DNA of 23,691 bases. Source: a bacterium. GTDB taxonomy: Bacteria; Patescibacteriota; 4484-211. Position 1 is the first letter of the stretch. Every line of letters starts with the position of its first letter. The translations under genes were made by a program, and so were the position numbers. The stretch spans positions 1 through 23,691 of the forward strand of contig JALUVT010000139.1 of assembly GCA_027020325.1 (NCBI GenBank). The letters are read 5' to 3'. The notes beneath the pieces are model-generated. The model ran no database searches. It was given only the letters and a program-made list of their open reading frames with translations, and was not told where the DNA came from. Shown here one piece after another: positions 13,613 through 21,326 of this stretch.

Positions 13613-16600
13613 TATTGTCGTTTTACTTGGAGAGACCAATGCCGGGGTCCTTGAAGAACAGTATTCCAAAGGACCAAATTTTGATTGTGGTCGATTTCCC
13701 CCTGGCTAATTTTTTCTGCTTGAAGGAAGGCGGGAAGGTTGACGACAAGACGGAAGGGCTCGGCTTTAATTCCCGCCTGCGGTATTACCCAAAGCTGGTA
13801 CTGATTTTGATATTTTTCTTCTTCTCCACTGCCGATTAACCCAAAACCAATCTCCTGCGGTAGCTGATAGGTAAGGGTTATTTCTTTTTCGGAATTTACC
13901 GGCACTTTCACCCAGCCGGCAAAAACTTTGCGTTCAAATTCAACATAGCGTTCCACTTCGCCGTTAAAACCTTGAGCTTCCTTGAAGGTGGCATAAAGAG
14001 GTAGATAAACACGAAGAAAGTTGAGGTAATCACCACCGGGCCAGGTTCCTGAAGTTCCCTGATGCTGCCACTTTATAGTTAAAACACCGGTCAAGTTGCC
14101 GTCGCGGTCAATGTCGAGACGATAATTTGTCTGCCGTTTAATCCAAAAATTGGCTTTGTTGCCGCCGACATTGCTGTCGATAACGGCAATAAAGTCTTCG
14201 TTGGCCGCCAAGCGAGGCCAGACCCCGGCGCCGTTTAGTTGTTGCCAAAGTTGTTGCAGTTCTTCATTGCGTGAATAGAGGAATAATTGTCCTTGTTGCA
14301 GATCCTGGCTGAAGACACTTAAGGCAGCGGCTAATGAATCCTGAGGAGCATTTAGTAAACGAGTAATCAGTTCTTGGACCAAAAGGGTCAGAAAGCGTTT
14401 TTTTTGCTCTGAGCCGGGTTTGAATCCGACCTCACTGTGGAATTCCGCCCGGGCAAAAAGGTTGCTGGCGTCAATTGTTTCTTGGTATTCAGGAAGGTTA
14501 ATTGGGCCCAAACGAGCCAAAAGTTCTTGTATTGTCCAGAGGTTGAAAGCAATGACATTATCAACCTTTTCTCCGGTTGCTTTTTGATAAAGATCGATAA
14601 TTTTTTCGGCACTAGTAGGAAAATGAGGCCACCAATTCGCATCGCGCAGGCCCAATTTGTCGACTTGTAAACTTTGGCTGAGAGGGTAGGGAGCTGGGGG
14701 AACCTCTTTATCTTGTAGTAGCCCGTCGGGGTTATAGATGTCATCAACTTTGAGTTGGGTCAATTTGCCGTGATCAAAAACAAGAGTGGCATAGCTGCCA
14801 ATAAAGCCGCCACTGGCGCGTAGTTCAGCGCTGTTTTGTAGTAAAATTAAATATTCTTCTTTTTGCGGTATTCCTAATAATAAGGGAAGTTTTTCCAGGA
14901 GAGGCTGAAGTTGGGCCAAAGATTGCTGGAGATTTTTTAATTTCTCTCGTGTTTGTAAAAATTTTCCCGACCAGCGTCCGGGCCAAACAGACCAGTCAAT
15001 TTGTTGCAGTTGAAAATCGGCCAAACTAAGACGTTGTTCGGCCACGGCAAGATTGCTTTGCAGTCGTTTCAAGCGCGGACGCAACTGCGGTTCGATGTTT
15101 AAAGTTTCGTCTCCTCCCCAAACCGGAGAAGCACTTTGAATTAAGCGCAAAATTTCAGCTCCTTCCTTTAAGGCTTGGAGGCCGTAAACTGCTCCTTCGC
15201 TGGCAAAGGTTAGCCCGTTAAGGCTTTGGTTAATAGCTAAGCAGCGTTGATCAGGCTGAACAAGATAGCAAAATTTTTGCCAGTAGGCCCAATCTTGTTG
15301 CAGTGCGGTTAATTGCTGGGGGAGGACGGTAATTTTTTCCGCGGCTTGCTCCCACTGCCCTTGAGCTCGGGCCTGTTGCAGGAAGCGAATACTCTGGAAA
15401 GTTTGATAAGAGTGGATTAGGGTTCGTCCCAAAGGCCAGAAGAAAAAATAAGAAATAATCAAGAGCAAAAAAAGAATCAATCCTAGACGCCAGGGAGAAA
15501 AAATTTTAAGCGGAGCTTTTTCTTCCAGCCCCTTAATTTCACTGAGATCAGTTTCATTAGAAGAGTCTCTTTCTTGTTCTTCTTGGTGTTTGAGAGAGAG
15601 CCACCCTTTTTCCTCCGCGCTAGCGGTTTTTTTGATGTTTTGCCAGGTTTGTTCCAGTCGCGAGCCCAAAGAAGCTGGAGGCAGTTGTTCTCGTGAAGGA
15701 GCGGGAGGAAGTTCGGGCGAAGCGAGGCGTTTTTCTAATTTATCGCGTTGCGCTTGCATTTGGCGGTAAGCGCGTTCTTCTGTTGTAGGACTTTGCGCTG
15801 GAGGCGGGGAAGGAGAAACAGCAGCCGCAGCAGGAGCGGGATGATCTTGATTTAATAGACGGGGACGGTGCTGGCTAAAGTAGTCCAATGTTTTACGAAG
15901 TCCTTCCTCGAGGTTAACGCGGGCTTGCCAGTTGAGGTCATCGCGGCTGCGTTTGAGATTGATATGGGGAGTGCGGAAAGGAGGTTGTTTTCCCTGCTGA
16001 GGATTAACAAAAACTTGTAATTTGCGAGTTGTAAATTGGGGAAAAGCCGCGCTAACATTGGCAATTGTTTGCGCAATTTGGGCTAAAGTTAGGGGTTCGG
16101 GGTTAACAAAATAAAAAATACCGTGGCGAGCTTTTTCCGCCGGCGCAAAAATTAGTTTCGTTAAACCATAGACAACATCACTGATAAAGGTTAAGTAATA
16201 TTTATTCCCTACGACTGCGGGGATCATTAAATCTTGTCCCGTCATTGCCTTTAATAGAAGCTGAGTAAAAAAAGTATTACGGTCCGGCCGCATCAAAGGG
16301 CCGTAAACTTCAGAAAGACGAGCGATACGGATGTCAGCATTATAAATTTGTGCATATTCTTGGCAGAGACTTTCGGCGTAACGCTTGGCTTCGGTGTAAG
16401 TTAATTGTCCCTGAGTTAAATCTCCGTCGTAATAATGGGTTAAACTGCTGGTTGAAGCCAGGCCTTGATAAATGTCAATTGAGGAAGAAAAAACAAAAAC
16501 TGCTTTTTGATCAAGGCTAAAATCGAGAAGATTTTTGACTCCAAAGGAATTGGTCAGAAGTTCGTTGAGGGCTAATGTTCCGTGGGGCGCACAGACCTCA

Positions 16601-16875
16601 ATATTAGCCAGATGGACGATGTGGGAAATTGGATTTTGATAAATAGCTGCAGGCAGAGATTGATTAATATCAGCGCGGAAAAAACTAAATTTAGGATAAC
16701 GATACAGTTTGCGCACCAGTTCTTCAGAACCGGAGATTAAACTGTCTACTCCGACGACCTCGGCTTCAGAAACAAGAAGAGCTTCGGCGAGATGGTAGCC
16801 CAGAAAATTGGCGACCCCGGCAATGAGGATTCGTGCACTCGAGTAATTGAGGTTCTCCCAAGTTGAATCAGGCAT
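13612..16875 (-). CDS. SDR epimerase/dehydratase fused to membrane-anchored DUF4012
   Basis: This 1087-aa protein joins two usually separate families. Residues 14-340 are an extended SDR nucleotide-sugar epimerase/decarboxylase: Rossmann loop GVANFLG (20-26), VDSLISGS, FSSSIDIYQ and the catalytic Tyr160-xxx-Lys164 (YTEAK). The middle Gly of the GxxGxxG loop is Asn23. A Pro/Ala and charged linker (about 345-460) leads to one membrane helix (463-482) and then a large extracytoplasmic DUF4012 region. That region is marked by LLQNSAELRASGGFIGSYA, LRDANWWPHFPTSAEKI and VDNVIAFNLWTIQELLARLG. DUF4012 is uncharacterised but found in surface proteins. It lies 15 nt after the Wzz-like gene, supporting a polysaccharide role. 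Confidence 0.85.
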   Translation of the reverse strand: MPDSTWENLNYSSARILIAGVANFLGYHLAEALLVSEAEVVGVDSLISGSEELVRKLYRYPKFSFFRADINQSLPAAIYQNPISHIVHLANIEVCAPHGTLALNELLTNSFGVKNLLDFSLDQKAVFVFSSSIDIYQGLASTSSLTHYYDGDLTQGQLTYTEAKRYAESLCQEYAQIYNADIRIARLSEVYGPLMRPDRNTFFTQLLLKAMTGQDLMIPAVVGNKYYLTFISDVVYGLTKLIFAPAEKARHGIFYFVNPEPLTLAQIAQTIANVSAAFPQFTTRKLQVFVNPQQGKQPPFRTPHINLKRSRDDLNWQARVNLEEGLRKTLDYFSQHRPRLLNQDHPAPAAAAVSPSPPPAQSPTTEERAYRQMQAQRDKLEKRLASPELPPAPSREQLPPASLGSRLEQTWQNIKKTASAEEKGWLSLKHQEEQERDSSNETDLSEIKGLEEKAPLKIFSPWRLGLILFLLLIISYFFFWPLGRTLIHSYQTFQSIRFLQQARAQGQWEQAAEKITVLPQQLTALQQDWAYWQKFCYLVQPDQRCLAINQSLNGLTFASEGAVYGLQALKEGAEILRLIQSASPVWGGDETLNIEPQLRPRLKRLQSNLAVAEQRLSLADFQLQQIDWSVWPGRWSGKFLQTREKLKNLQQSLAQLQPLLEKLPLLLGIPQKEEYLILLQNSAELRASGGFIGSYATLVFDHGKLTQLKVDDIYNPDGLLQDKEVPPAPYPLSQSLQVDKLGLRDANWWPHFPTSAEKIIDLYQKATGEKVDNVIAFNLWTIQELLARLGPINLPEYQETIDASNLFARAEFHSEVGFKPGSEQKKRFLTLLVQELITRLLNAPQDSLAAALSVFSQDLQQGQLFLYSRNEELQQLWQQLNGAGVWPRLAANEDFIAVIDSNVGGNKANFWIKRQTNYRLDIDRDGNLTGVLTIKWQHQGTSGTWPGGDYLNFLRVYLPLYATFKEAQGFNGEVERYVEFERKVFAGWVKVPVNSEKEITLTYQLPQEIGFGLIGSGEEEKYQNQYQLWVIPQAGIKAEPFRLVVNLPAFLQAEKISQGEIDHNQNLVLWNTVLQGPRHWSLQVKRQ

Positions 16876-16890
16876 GGGCAGTGGTTTGGT

Positions 16891-17517
16891 TTAGGCTTCC
16901 TTTAATGTTCCTTTTAAATATTCATAGCTCCACAGAGCCATTGTTGCCAAAAGAACGACGATTCCTCCTCCGACAATGCTGTTTAAGATTTTATGCGGAC
17001 GCTTGGTTTGAACAAGGGGGTCGTTGGTTAAAAGATCAATTTGCATTGCTTCGTCTCCGGCTTGATTTAGAACCTGCGCCCGTTCTTTAACTGCTTGGGC
17101 CAGGGCGCTGACTAAATTTCGTGCACTTTCTTCATCTTTCCAGGTAACACTCAAATGAATTAATTGCGGTGCTGTTTTGGTGGCCTGAACAGCCCGCTGC
17201 AGTTTTTTTTCCTCTTTTTCGTCGACTTTTTCCCAGACAATAATCGCCGCGCGGCGGATGATATCGGGACTTTTGAGAAAACCTAAAACAGTATCCGTAT
17301 ATTCTTGGGCTGCTTTTTGGGCGTAAAATCCTTCATAGGTGTAATAATCTCCGCTTTTTTTCTCAGGCAATCGCTGGACATAAACAGTTACTGAAGCCTG
17401 GTATTGAAGAGGTATTTTTTGGCTGAGCAAGTAGATTATTCCGCCGCTGAGGAAGAATAAAAAAATAATCAGGGCTCCATATTTACGCAGAGGAGCTAAA
17501 AATTCTCGCAGTTCCAT
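16891..17517 (-). CDS. Wzz-like polysaccharide chain-length/export protein
   Basis: This is a small Wzz-domain (polysaccharide co-polymerase) protein of 208 aa. Two membrane helices flank an extracytoplasmic part: about residues 15-33 and 183-203. The start MELREFLAPLRKYGALI and the motif IPLQYQASVTVYVQR match the family's first-helix region. The pre-TM2 segment (TKRPHKILNSIVGG) has the Pro expected there. No tyrosine-kinase domain is fused. Wzz proteins set chain length of surface glycans, probably together with the downstream SDR-DUF4012 protein. It lies 5 nt after the RNase H gene and is translated from ATG 17517. Confidence 0.8.
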   Translation of the reverse strand: MELREFLAPLRKYGALIIFLFFLSGGIIYLLSQKIPLQYQASVTVYVQRLPEKKSGDYYTYEGFYAQKAAQEYTDTVLGFLKSPDIIRRAAIIVWEKVDEKEEKKLQRAVQATKTAPQLIHLSVTWKDEESARNLVSALAQAVKERAQVLNQAGDEAMQIDLLTNDPLVQTKRPHKILNSIVGGGIVVLLATMALWSYEYLKGTLKEA

Positions 17518-17522
17518 TTATC

Positions 17523-18134
17523 CTATTTTATCATATTCAAAGCTTGATTTACGAGAGTATCGGCGTGACGGTTTTCTTCGCGCGGACGGTGTTCAAAGGT
17601 GACTTTAGTAAAATTTTGTTCTAACTCTTTTACTTTTTGCGCCAGTTGCTGCAGTTGATGATTACGGATGCGATATTCTCCTTTTAACTGCCGAACAACA
17701 AGTTGGGAATCGAGAATTATTTGCAGATCTTTTCCTCCCAATTCTCGGGCTTGTTTTAAGGCTTCAATCAAAGCGAGGTATTCTGCTTGGTTGTTGGTCT
17801 TTTCGCCTAAAAATTTACTTATTTCGCGGATTAATTCTCCGCAAGGGCGATAGATAGCCACTCCTAAAGCCGCGGGACCGGGGTTGCCGCGGGCGCCGCC
17901 ATCACAATAAATAATTAATTTCTTATTTTCTCCTGACTCTAACTGATTTAAGTCTTGAAGGAGGCCTTCGAGGTCAAGACCGTAGAATTCAGCGACTTGC
18001 CCGAGGGTCAGATAGGGAATTTCTCCTTCCCCGAGGGGGCAGTTGAGACAGGGAACCCCGTATTCCTGTAAGATTTGCGCTGCTTCAGGACGGATTAGAA
18101 TTTCTTTTAATTTAGTTTCAGCTTTAACAGGCAT
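17523..18134 (-). CDS. DUF1858 domain fused to RNase HI
   Basis: The N-terminal 65 residues resemble DUF1858, with Cys29-x-x-Cys32 in GVPCLNCPL and LTLGQVAEFYGLD. Residues 72-200 form an RNase HI domain, which cleaves RNA in RNA-DNA hybrids. The four catalytic acids are present: Asp78 (YCDGGARGNPG), Glu118 (NNQAEYLAL), Asp142 (LDSQLVV) and Asp192 (HADTLVN). DUF1858 is normally a small redox-linked or hybrid-cluster-associated domain, so a Cys-pair redox switch on RNase H is possible; that is inference. ATG 18134 lies 6 nt after a TATAAT and has no SD, so it is probably leaderless. First gene of the operon continuing into Wzz, SDR-DUF4012 and Tgt. Confidence 0.87.
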   Translation of the reverse strand: MPVKAETKLKEILIRPEAAQILQEYGVPCLNCPLGEGEIPYLTLGQVAEFYGLDLEGLLQDLNQLESGENKKLIIYCDGGARGNPGPAALGVAIYRPCGELIREISKFLGEKTNNQAEYLALIEALKQARELGGKDLQIILDSQLVVRQLKGEYRIRNHQLQQLAQKVKELEQNFTKVTFEHRPREENRHADTLVNQALNMIK

Positions 18135-18140
18135 AATCTA

Positions 18141-18146
18141 ATTATA
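18141..18146 (-). promoter_or_regulatory. -10 box of the RNase H operon
   Basis: A perfect TATAAT on the minus strand is followed by 6 nt and then ATG 18134. Transcription would start at or next to the A of ATG, giving a leaderless mRNA. No recognisable -35 is seen. The 48-nt intergenic region also carries the divergent truB promoter. Confidence 0.5.
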
Positions 18147-18165
18147 CCGAATAAATTAGTTTTTT

Positions 18166-18174
18166 TGTTAGAAT
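18166..18174 (+). promoter_or_regulatory. Extended -10 promoter of truB
   Basis: TGTTAGAAT fits the extended -10 pattern (TGnTATAAT, one change). It ends 8 nt before ATG 18183, so the transcript would begin at or just before the start codon. It is divergent from the RNase H -10 box 20 nt away. Confidence 0.45.
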
Positions 18175-18182
18175 AGGTGGTG

Positions 18183-18902
18183 ATGGAAAAAGGAGATGAT
18201 TTTTTAATTATCAATAAACCTTCGGGATTGACCTCCCATCAGGTCGTAGAAAAATTACGGCCTTTGTTCCCCGGGAAAAAGGTGGGTCACGCCGGTACTT
18301 TGGACCCTTTGGCCGAAGGGATTTTGATTATCTTGATTGGTGCGGCAACCAAGCAACAGTCACATTTTATGCGTCTGCCGAAAAAATATTTTTTTGAAAT
18401 TACTTTCGGTCAAGAGCGAGATACTTATGATGCTGAGGGACGGATTGTTGCTCAGGCCGGGGAAGAGGCATTGAAATCTTTGGATTTTAATCGGGTTAAA
18501 GAAGCGTTAGTGCCTTTTCAAGGATTGATTAAACAAAAAGTTCCGCCCTTTTCTGCGGTTAAGGTAAAAGGGAAACGTTTGTACGAATTAGCGCGAAAGG
18601 GGAAATTGGATCAAGTAGAGTTGCCAATAAAAACAGTGCGGATTCAACGGCTAGAATTGTTGCGTTTTTACCCTTGGAGTGAAGAAAATTTGCCGCGGGC
18701 GGAACTGGAAATGACTTGTTCTTATGGGACCTATGTTCGTTCTCTGGCGCATGATTTGGGAGAAAAGTTAGGGGTGGGCGGTTATATCTCGCGGATTATT
18801 CGGACTGCTGTGGGTGATTTTTCTTTGAATGAAGCGGAAAAATTGGAAGATCTTTTGGCACGGGTTAAAGAATCAGGGGTAAAATCGCGGTCCAGTTCTT
18901 AA
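18183..18902 (+). CDS. truB: tRNA pseudouridine(55) synthase TruB
   Basis: TruB makes pseudouridine 55 in the T-loop of tRNAs. The 239-aa protein shows LIINKPSGLTSHQVV (motif I), GHAGTLDPLAEGILIILIG with the catalytic Asp, KKYFFEITFGQERDTYDAEG, and the YGTYVRSLAHDLGEKLG motif. The C-terminal PUA-like extension is missing, as in many shorter TruB. Three start codons follow each other (GTG 18177, GTG 18180, ATG 18183). ATG is chosen because the -10 box ends at 18174, leaving no room for a leader upstream. The last 38 nt overlap the convergent miaA gene. Confidence 0.95.
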   Translation: MEKGDDFLIINKPSGLTSHQVVEKLRPLFPGKKVGHAGTLDPLAEGILIILIGAATKQQSHFMRLPKKYFFEITFGQERDTYDAEGRIVAQAGEEALKSLDFNRVKEALVPFQGLIKQKVPPFSAVKVKGKRLYELARKGKLDQVELPIKTVRIQRLELLRFYPWSEENLPRAELEMTCSYGTYVRSLAHDLGEKLGVGGYISRIIRTAVGDFSLNEAEKLEDLLARVKESGVKSRSSS

Positions 18903-19815
18903 ATTCTTCAGCCCAATGCGTTTGAGCAATATTGAACCAATTGATTTCTGGATCGCGCTGGAACCAATAGAGTTGGCGACGAATATAACTATGAAGCTGG
19001 TATTTAATTTTTTCTTCCATCTCCAATTGAGAAATTTGTCCTTTAAGAAATTCCTGGGCGGGTCGGTAAATTAGGCCTTGGAGTAAGGGAATTTTGTCGC
19101 CGTATTTTTCCCACAACAATTGCGTTTCCTCTAATAAGCCGCTCTTAATAATTGTTGCCGTCCATTGATCAGCGCGTTGGTAAAGAAAGGAACGCGGGGC
19201 AGTAAGGCCAATTTTGATAATTTTTTCTTTTTTCCACGGAGGGCGAAAAAAAGAAAATCCTTTTTCAACTCGGCCATAGGCACGAGCTAATTCAAGGTAA
19301 CGCAAGAGACGCTGCGGGTTGTTGCGGTCACTGCGATTAAGACGCTGAACAAAAACAGGATCATATTGAGCTAGTTTTTTTTGTAATTCGATAATGGGTT
19401 GTGATTTTAATCTTTTCCGTTGTTCCCAATCGGGAGCGAGATTAGCAAAACCTACTTCTCCCAAGAATGCTTGAAGATAAAATCCTGTCCCCCCGACAAG
19501 GAACGGTAGTTTCCCTTCGCGGATAATTTCTTTATAAGCTTGGGCTGCAGCGGCAGTAAATTGAGCCACGGAAAAATTTTCCGCCGGGGAACAAAGATTA
19601 TAGAGATAAATTTTAATTCCTTCTTGAAGCCAATAACCATCTCCTTTCTCGACCTTGCTTTCTTTAGGTGGGGCTTTATTGGTGCCAATATCTGCTTCGC
19701 GATAGATTTGTCTTGAATCTGCAGAAATAATAGCTCCGTTTAATTTTTTTGCCAGTTGAAGAGCGAGGGCAGTTTTCCCGCTTCCCGTTGGTCCGCAGAT
19801 AACAATTAAGCCCAT
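18865..19815 (-). CDS. miaA: tRNA dimethylallyltransferase MiaA
   Basis: MiaA adds a dimethylallyl group to A37 of tRNAs that read UNN codons. The 316-aa protein starts MGLIVICGPTGSGKTALALQ with the P-loop at residues 8-15. It also has DSRQIYREADIGTNKAP (substrate loop) and VGGTGFYLQAFL, all family hallmarks. The RNA-binding helical part includes NPQRLLRYLELA. ATG 19815 is chosen; a longer frame reaching 20028 has a non-homologous N-terminus that merely overlaps the rhomboid gene. It lies 8 nt after the rhomboid stop and is probably co-transcribed. tRNA-Phe(GAA), encoded at 23.4 kb, is a usual MiaA substrate type. Confidence 0.95.
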   Translation of the reverse strand: MGLIVICGPTGSGKTALALQLAKKLNGAIISADSRQIYREADIGTNKAPPKESKVEKGDGYWLQEGIKIYLYNLCSPAENFSVAQFTAAAAQAYKEIIREGKLPFLVGGTGFYLQAFLGEVGFANLAPDWEQRKRLKSQPIIELQKKLAQYDPVFVQRLNRSDRNNPQRLLRYLELARAYGRVEKGFSFFRPPWKKEKIIKIGLTAPRSFLYQRADQWTATIIKSGLLEETQLLWEKYGDKIPLLQGLIYRPAQEFLKGQISQLEMEEKIKYQLHSYIRRQLYWFQRDPEINWFNIAQTHWAEEFKNWTAILPLIL

Positions 19816-19823
19816 TTTTTTCT

Positions 19824-20483
19824 TTAATGCGCGGAAGTTAAAGCTCGTAGGCGGCGATAAAGCTGGATTAAAATGACCCCGCTGAGAAAGCCTCCGAGGT
19901 GAGCCCCATAGGCTATCCCCCCTCCTTTTACTCCTAAAGATCCTACTCCTCCTAAGAGCTGGGCCAAAAACCAATAAAAAAGCATTGTAAAGGCAGGAAC
20001 AGAAATTTCTTGGGCGTAGAAACCCCAAAAAACTAAAAGGTCAATACGATGATAAGGAAAAAGAACAAGATATCCGCCCATTAATCCGGCGATAGCACCG
20101 GAAGCACCGAGAAGAGGGATTGGGCTTTGGGGATTAAGAGCGATTTGTAAAACACTGCCGGCGATTCCAGTTAAAAGATAAAAGAGGATAAATTTGCCCC
20201 GTCCGAGGTAATCTTCAAGGTTATCGCCAAAAATATTTAAAAAAAGCATATTTCCAATTAAATGTCCCAAGCTGGCATGCAAAAACATTGAAGAGATTAA
20301 AGTAAAAAGAGCTTGGCCTTGGGTAATTTGACGGGGAATGAGAGCCCAGTGAAAGATAAACTGATCCAACTGCGGGGCGGGGAGAAAAAGCATGATAATA
20401 AAAATTAGGGAATTGAAGCCAATTAATAAATAGGTTAACCAAGGGGTGCGGCCGGAAGGATTATGGTCACGCAAGGGCAACAT
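19824..20483 (-). CDS. Rhomboid family intramembrane serine protease
   Basis: Rhomboids cleave membrane proteins within the bilayer. This 219-aa protein has about six hydrophobic helices. It shows the start MLPLRDHNPSGRTPWLTYLL, FLHASLGHLIGNMLFLNIFGDNLED (His69, His74, Asn78), catalytic Ser128 in LLGASGAIAGLMGGY, and catalytic His195 in GAHLGGFLSG. All active-site residues are intact. The start is ATG 20483 with no SD; an AATAAT box 8 nt upstream on the minus strand could give a leaderless mRNA. First gene of a two-gene unit with miaA. Substrates are unknown. Confidence 0.93.
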   Translation of the reverse strand: MLPLRDHNPSGRTPWLTYLLIGFNSLIFIIMLFLPAPQLDQFIFHWALIPRQITQGQALFTLISSMFLHASLGHLIGNMLFLNIFGDNLEDYLGRGKFILFYLLTGIAGSVLQIALNPQSPIPLLGASGAIAGLMGGYLVLFPYHRIDLLVFWGFYAQEISVPAFTMLFYWFLAQLLGGVGSLGVKGGGIAYGAHLGGFLSGVILIQLYRRLRALTSAH

Positions 20484-20561
20484 AAGTTTGAATTATTATT
20501 TAATCTTAACATGAAATTAACAGCATTAGAGGTTGCTTGACGGGCGGGATAAACTTTAATT

Positions 20562-21323
20562 GTGAGCGCAGAGGCAATTATTAAAGTTGAAAATTTGCGT
20601 AAAACCTATAATGGTTTGATAGCAGTTGCGGGAATTAGCTTTGCGGTTAAGAAAGGAGAAATCTTTGGCATTCTTGGACCTAATGGCGCGGGGAAGACCA
20701 CAACTTTGGAGATGATCGAAACATTACGGCGGCCCGATGAAGGTAAGATTTGGATTAAAGGAATTGATGTCCAGCGCGAACCGCAAAAAATTAAAACTTT
20801 GATTGGCGTGCAGTTACAGAGTACTTCCTTTTTTGATTATCTCAACTTAAAAGAATTATTAACCCTTTTTGCCAGTTTTTATCCTCAGGCTTTGGCTGTT
20901 GAAGAAACATTGGCCTTAGTGGGCTTGGAAGATAAAGCTCAAGCAATGGTGCGCCAGCTTTCGGGGGGACAAAAACAGCGGTTTTCTTTGGCCGCGGCTC
21001 TAATTCATGATCCAGAGATTATTTTTTTGGATGAACCAACCGCGGGGCTGGATCCTCAGGCGCGGCGGCATTTGTGGGAAATTATTCGCCAGCTACACCA
21101 GCGGGGGAAAACCATTGTTCTGACAACACATTATATGGATGAAGCCGAACTTCTTTGCCAGCGTGTGGCGATTATGGATGAAGGCCAAATTTTGCGCTTG
21201 GCTCCACCGCGAAAATTAATTGAAGATTTATTAGCGCAAGGTTTTAAGAAGTCGGCCCAGCAATTACAAGCTAATTTAGAAGATGTTTTTTTGGATTTAA
21301 CAGGTAAATATCTACGCGATTAA
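20562..21323 (+). CDS. ABC-2 type transporter, ATP-binding subunit
   Basis: This 253-aa ATPase powers an ABC-2 exporter together with the permease encoded 3 nt downstream. It has the Walker A GPNGAGKTTT (39-48), a Q-loop region VQLQSTSFF, the signature LSGGQKQRFSLAAAL (from 133), Walker B IIFLDEPTAGLDPQ and the switch His in TTHYMDEAE. The C-terminal extension (about 220-253) with LEDVFLDLTGK is typical of the CcmA/NatA-like export group. The start is GTG 20562, without SD; a possible TAAACT -10 lies 6 nt upstream. Cargo cannot be predicted (drug, lipid or glycan precursors are all possible). Confidence 0.92.
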   Translation: MSAEAIIKVENLRKTYNGLIAVAGISFAVKKGEIFGILGPNGAGKTTTLEMIETLRRPDEGKIWIKGIDVQREPQKIKTLIGVQLQSTSFFDYLNLKELLTLFASFYPQALAVEETLALVGLEDKAQAMVRQLSGGQKQRFSLAAALIHDPEIIFLDEPTAGLDPQARRHLWEIIRQLHQRGKTIVLTTHYMDEAELLCQRVAIMDEGQILRLAPPRKLIEDLLAQGFKKSAQQLQANLEDVFLDLTGKYLRD

Positions 21324-21326
21324 GAA

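Noticed and set aside
13613..13669. Longer start for tgt
   Set aside because: It overlaps the end of the SDR-DUF4012 gene, and the normal start at 13612 forms a TAATG coupling with its stop.
19816..20028. N-terminal extension of MiaA
   Set aside because: The extra 71 residues are Arg/Ser-rich, unlike the family, and lie antisense-frame within the rhomboid gene. MGLIVICGPTGSGKT at 19815 is the normal MiaA start.
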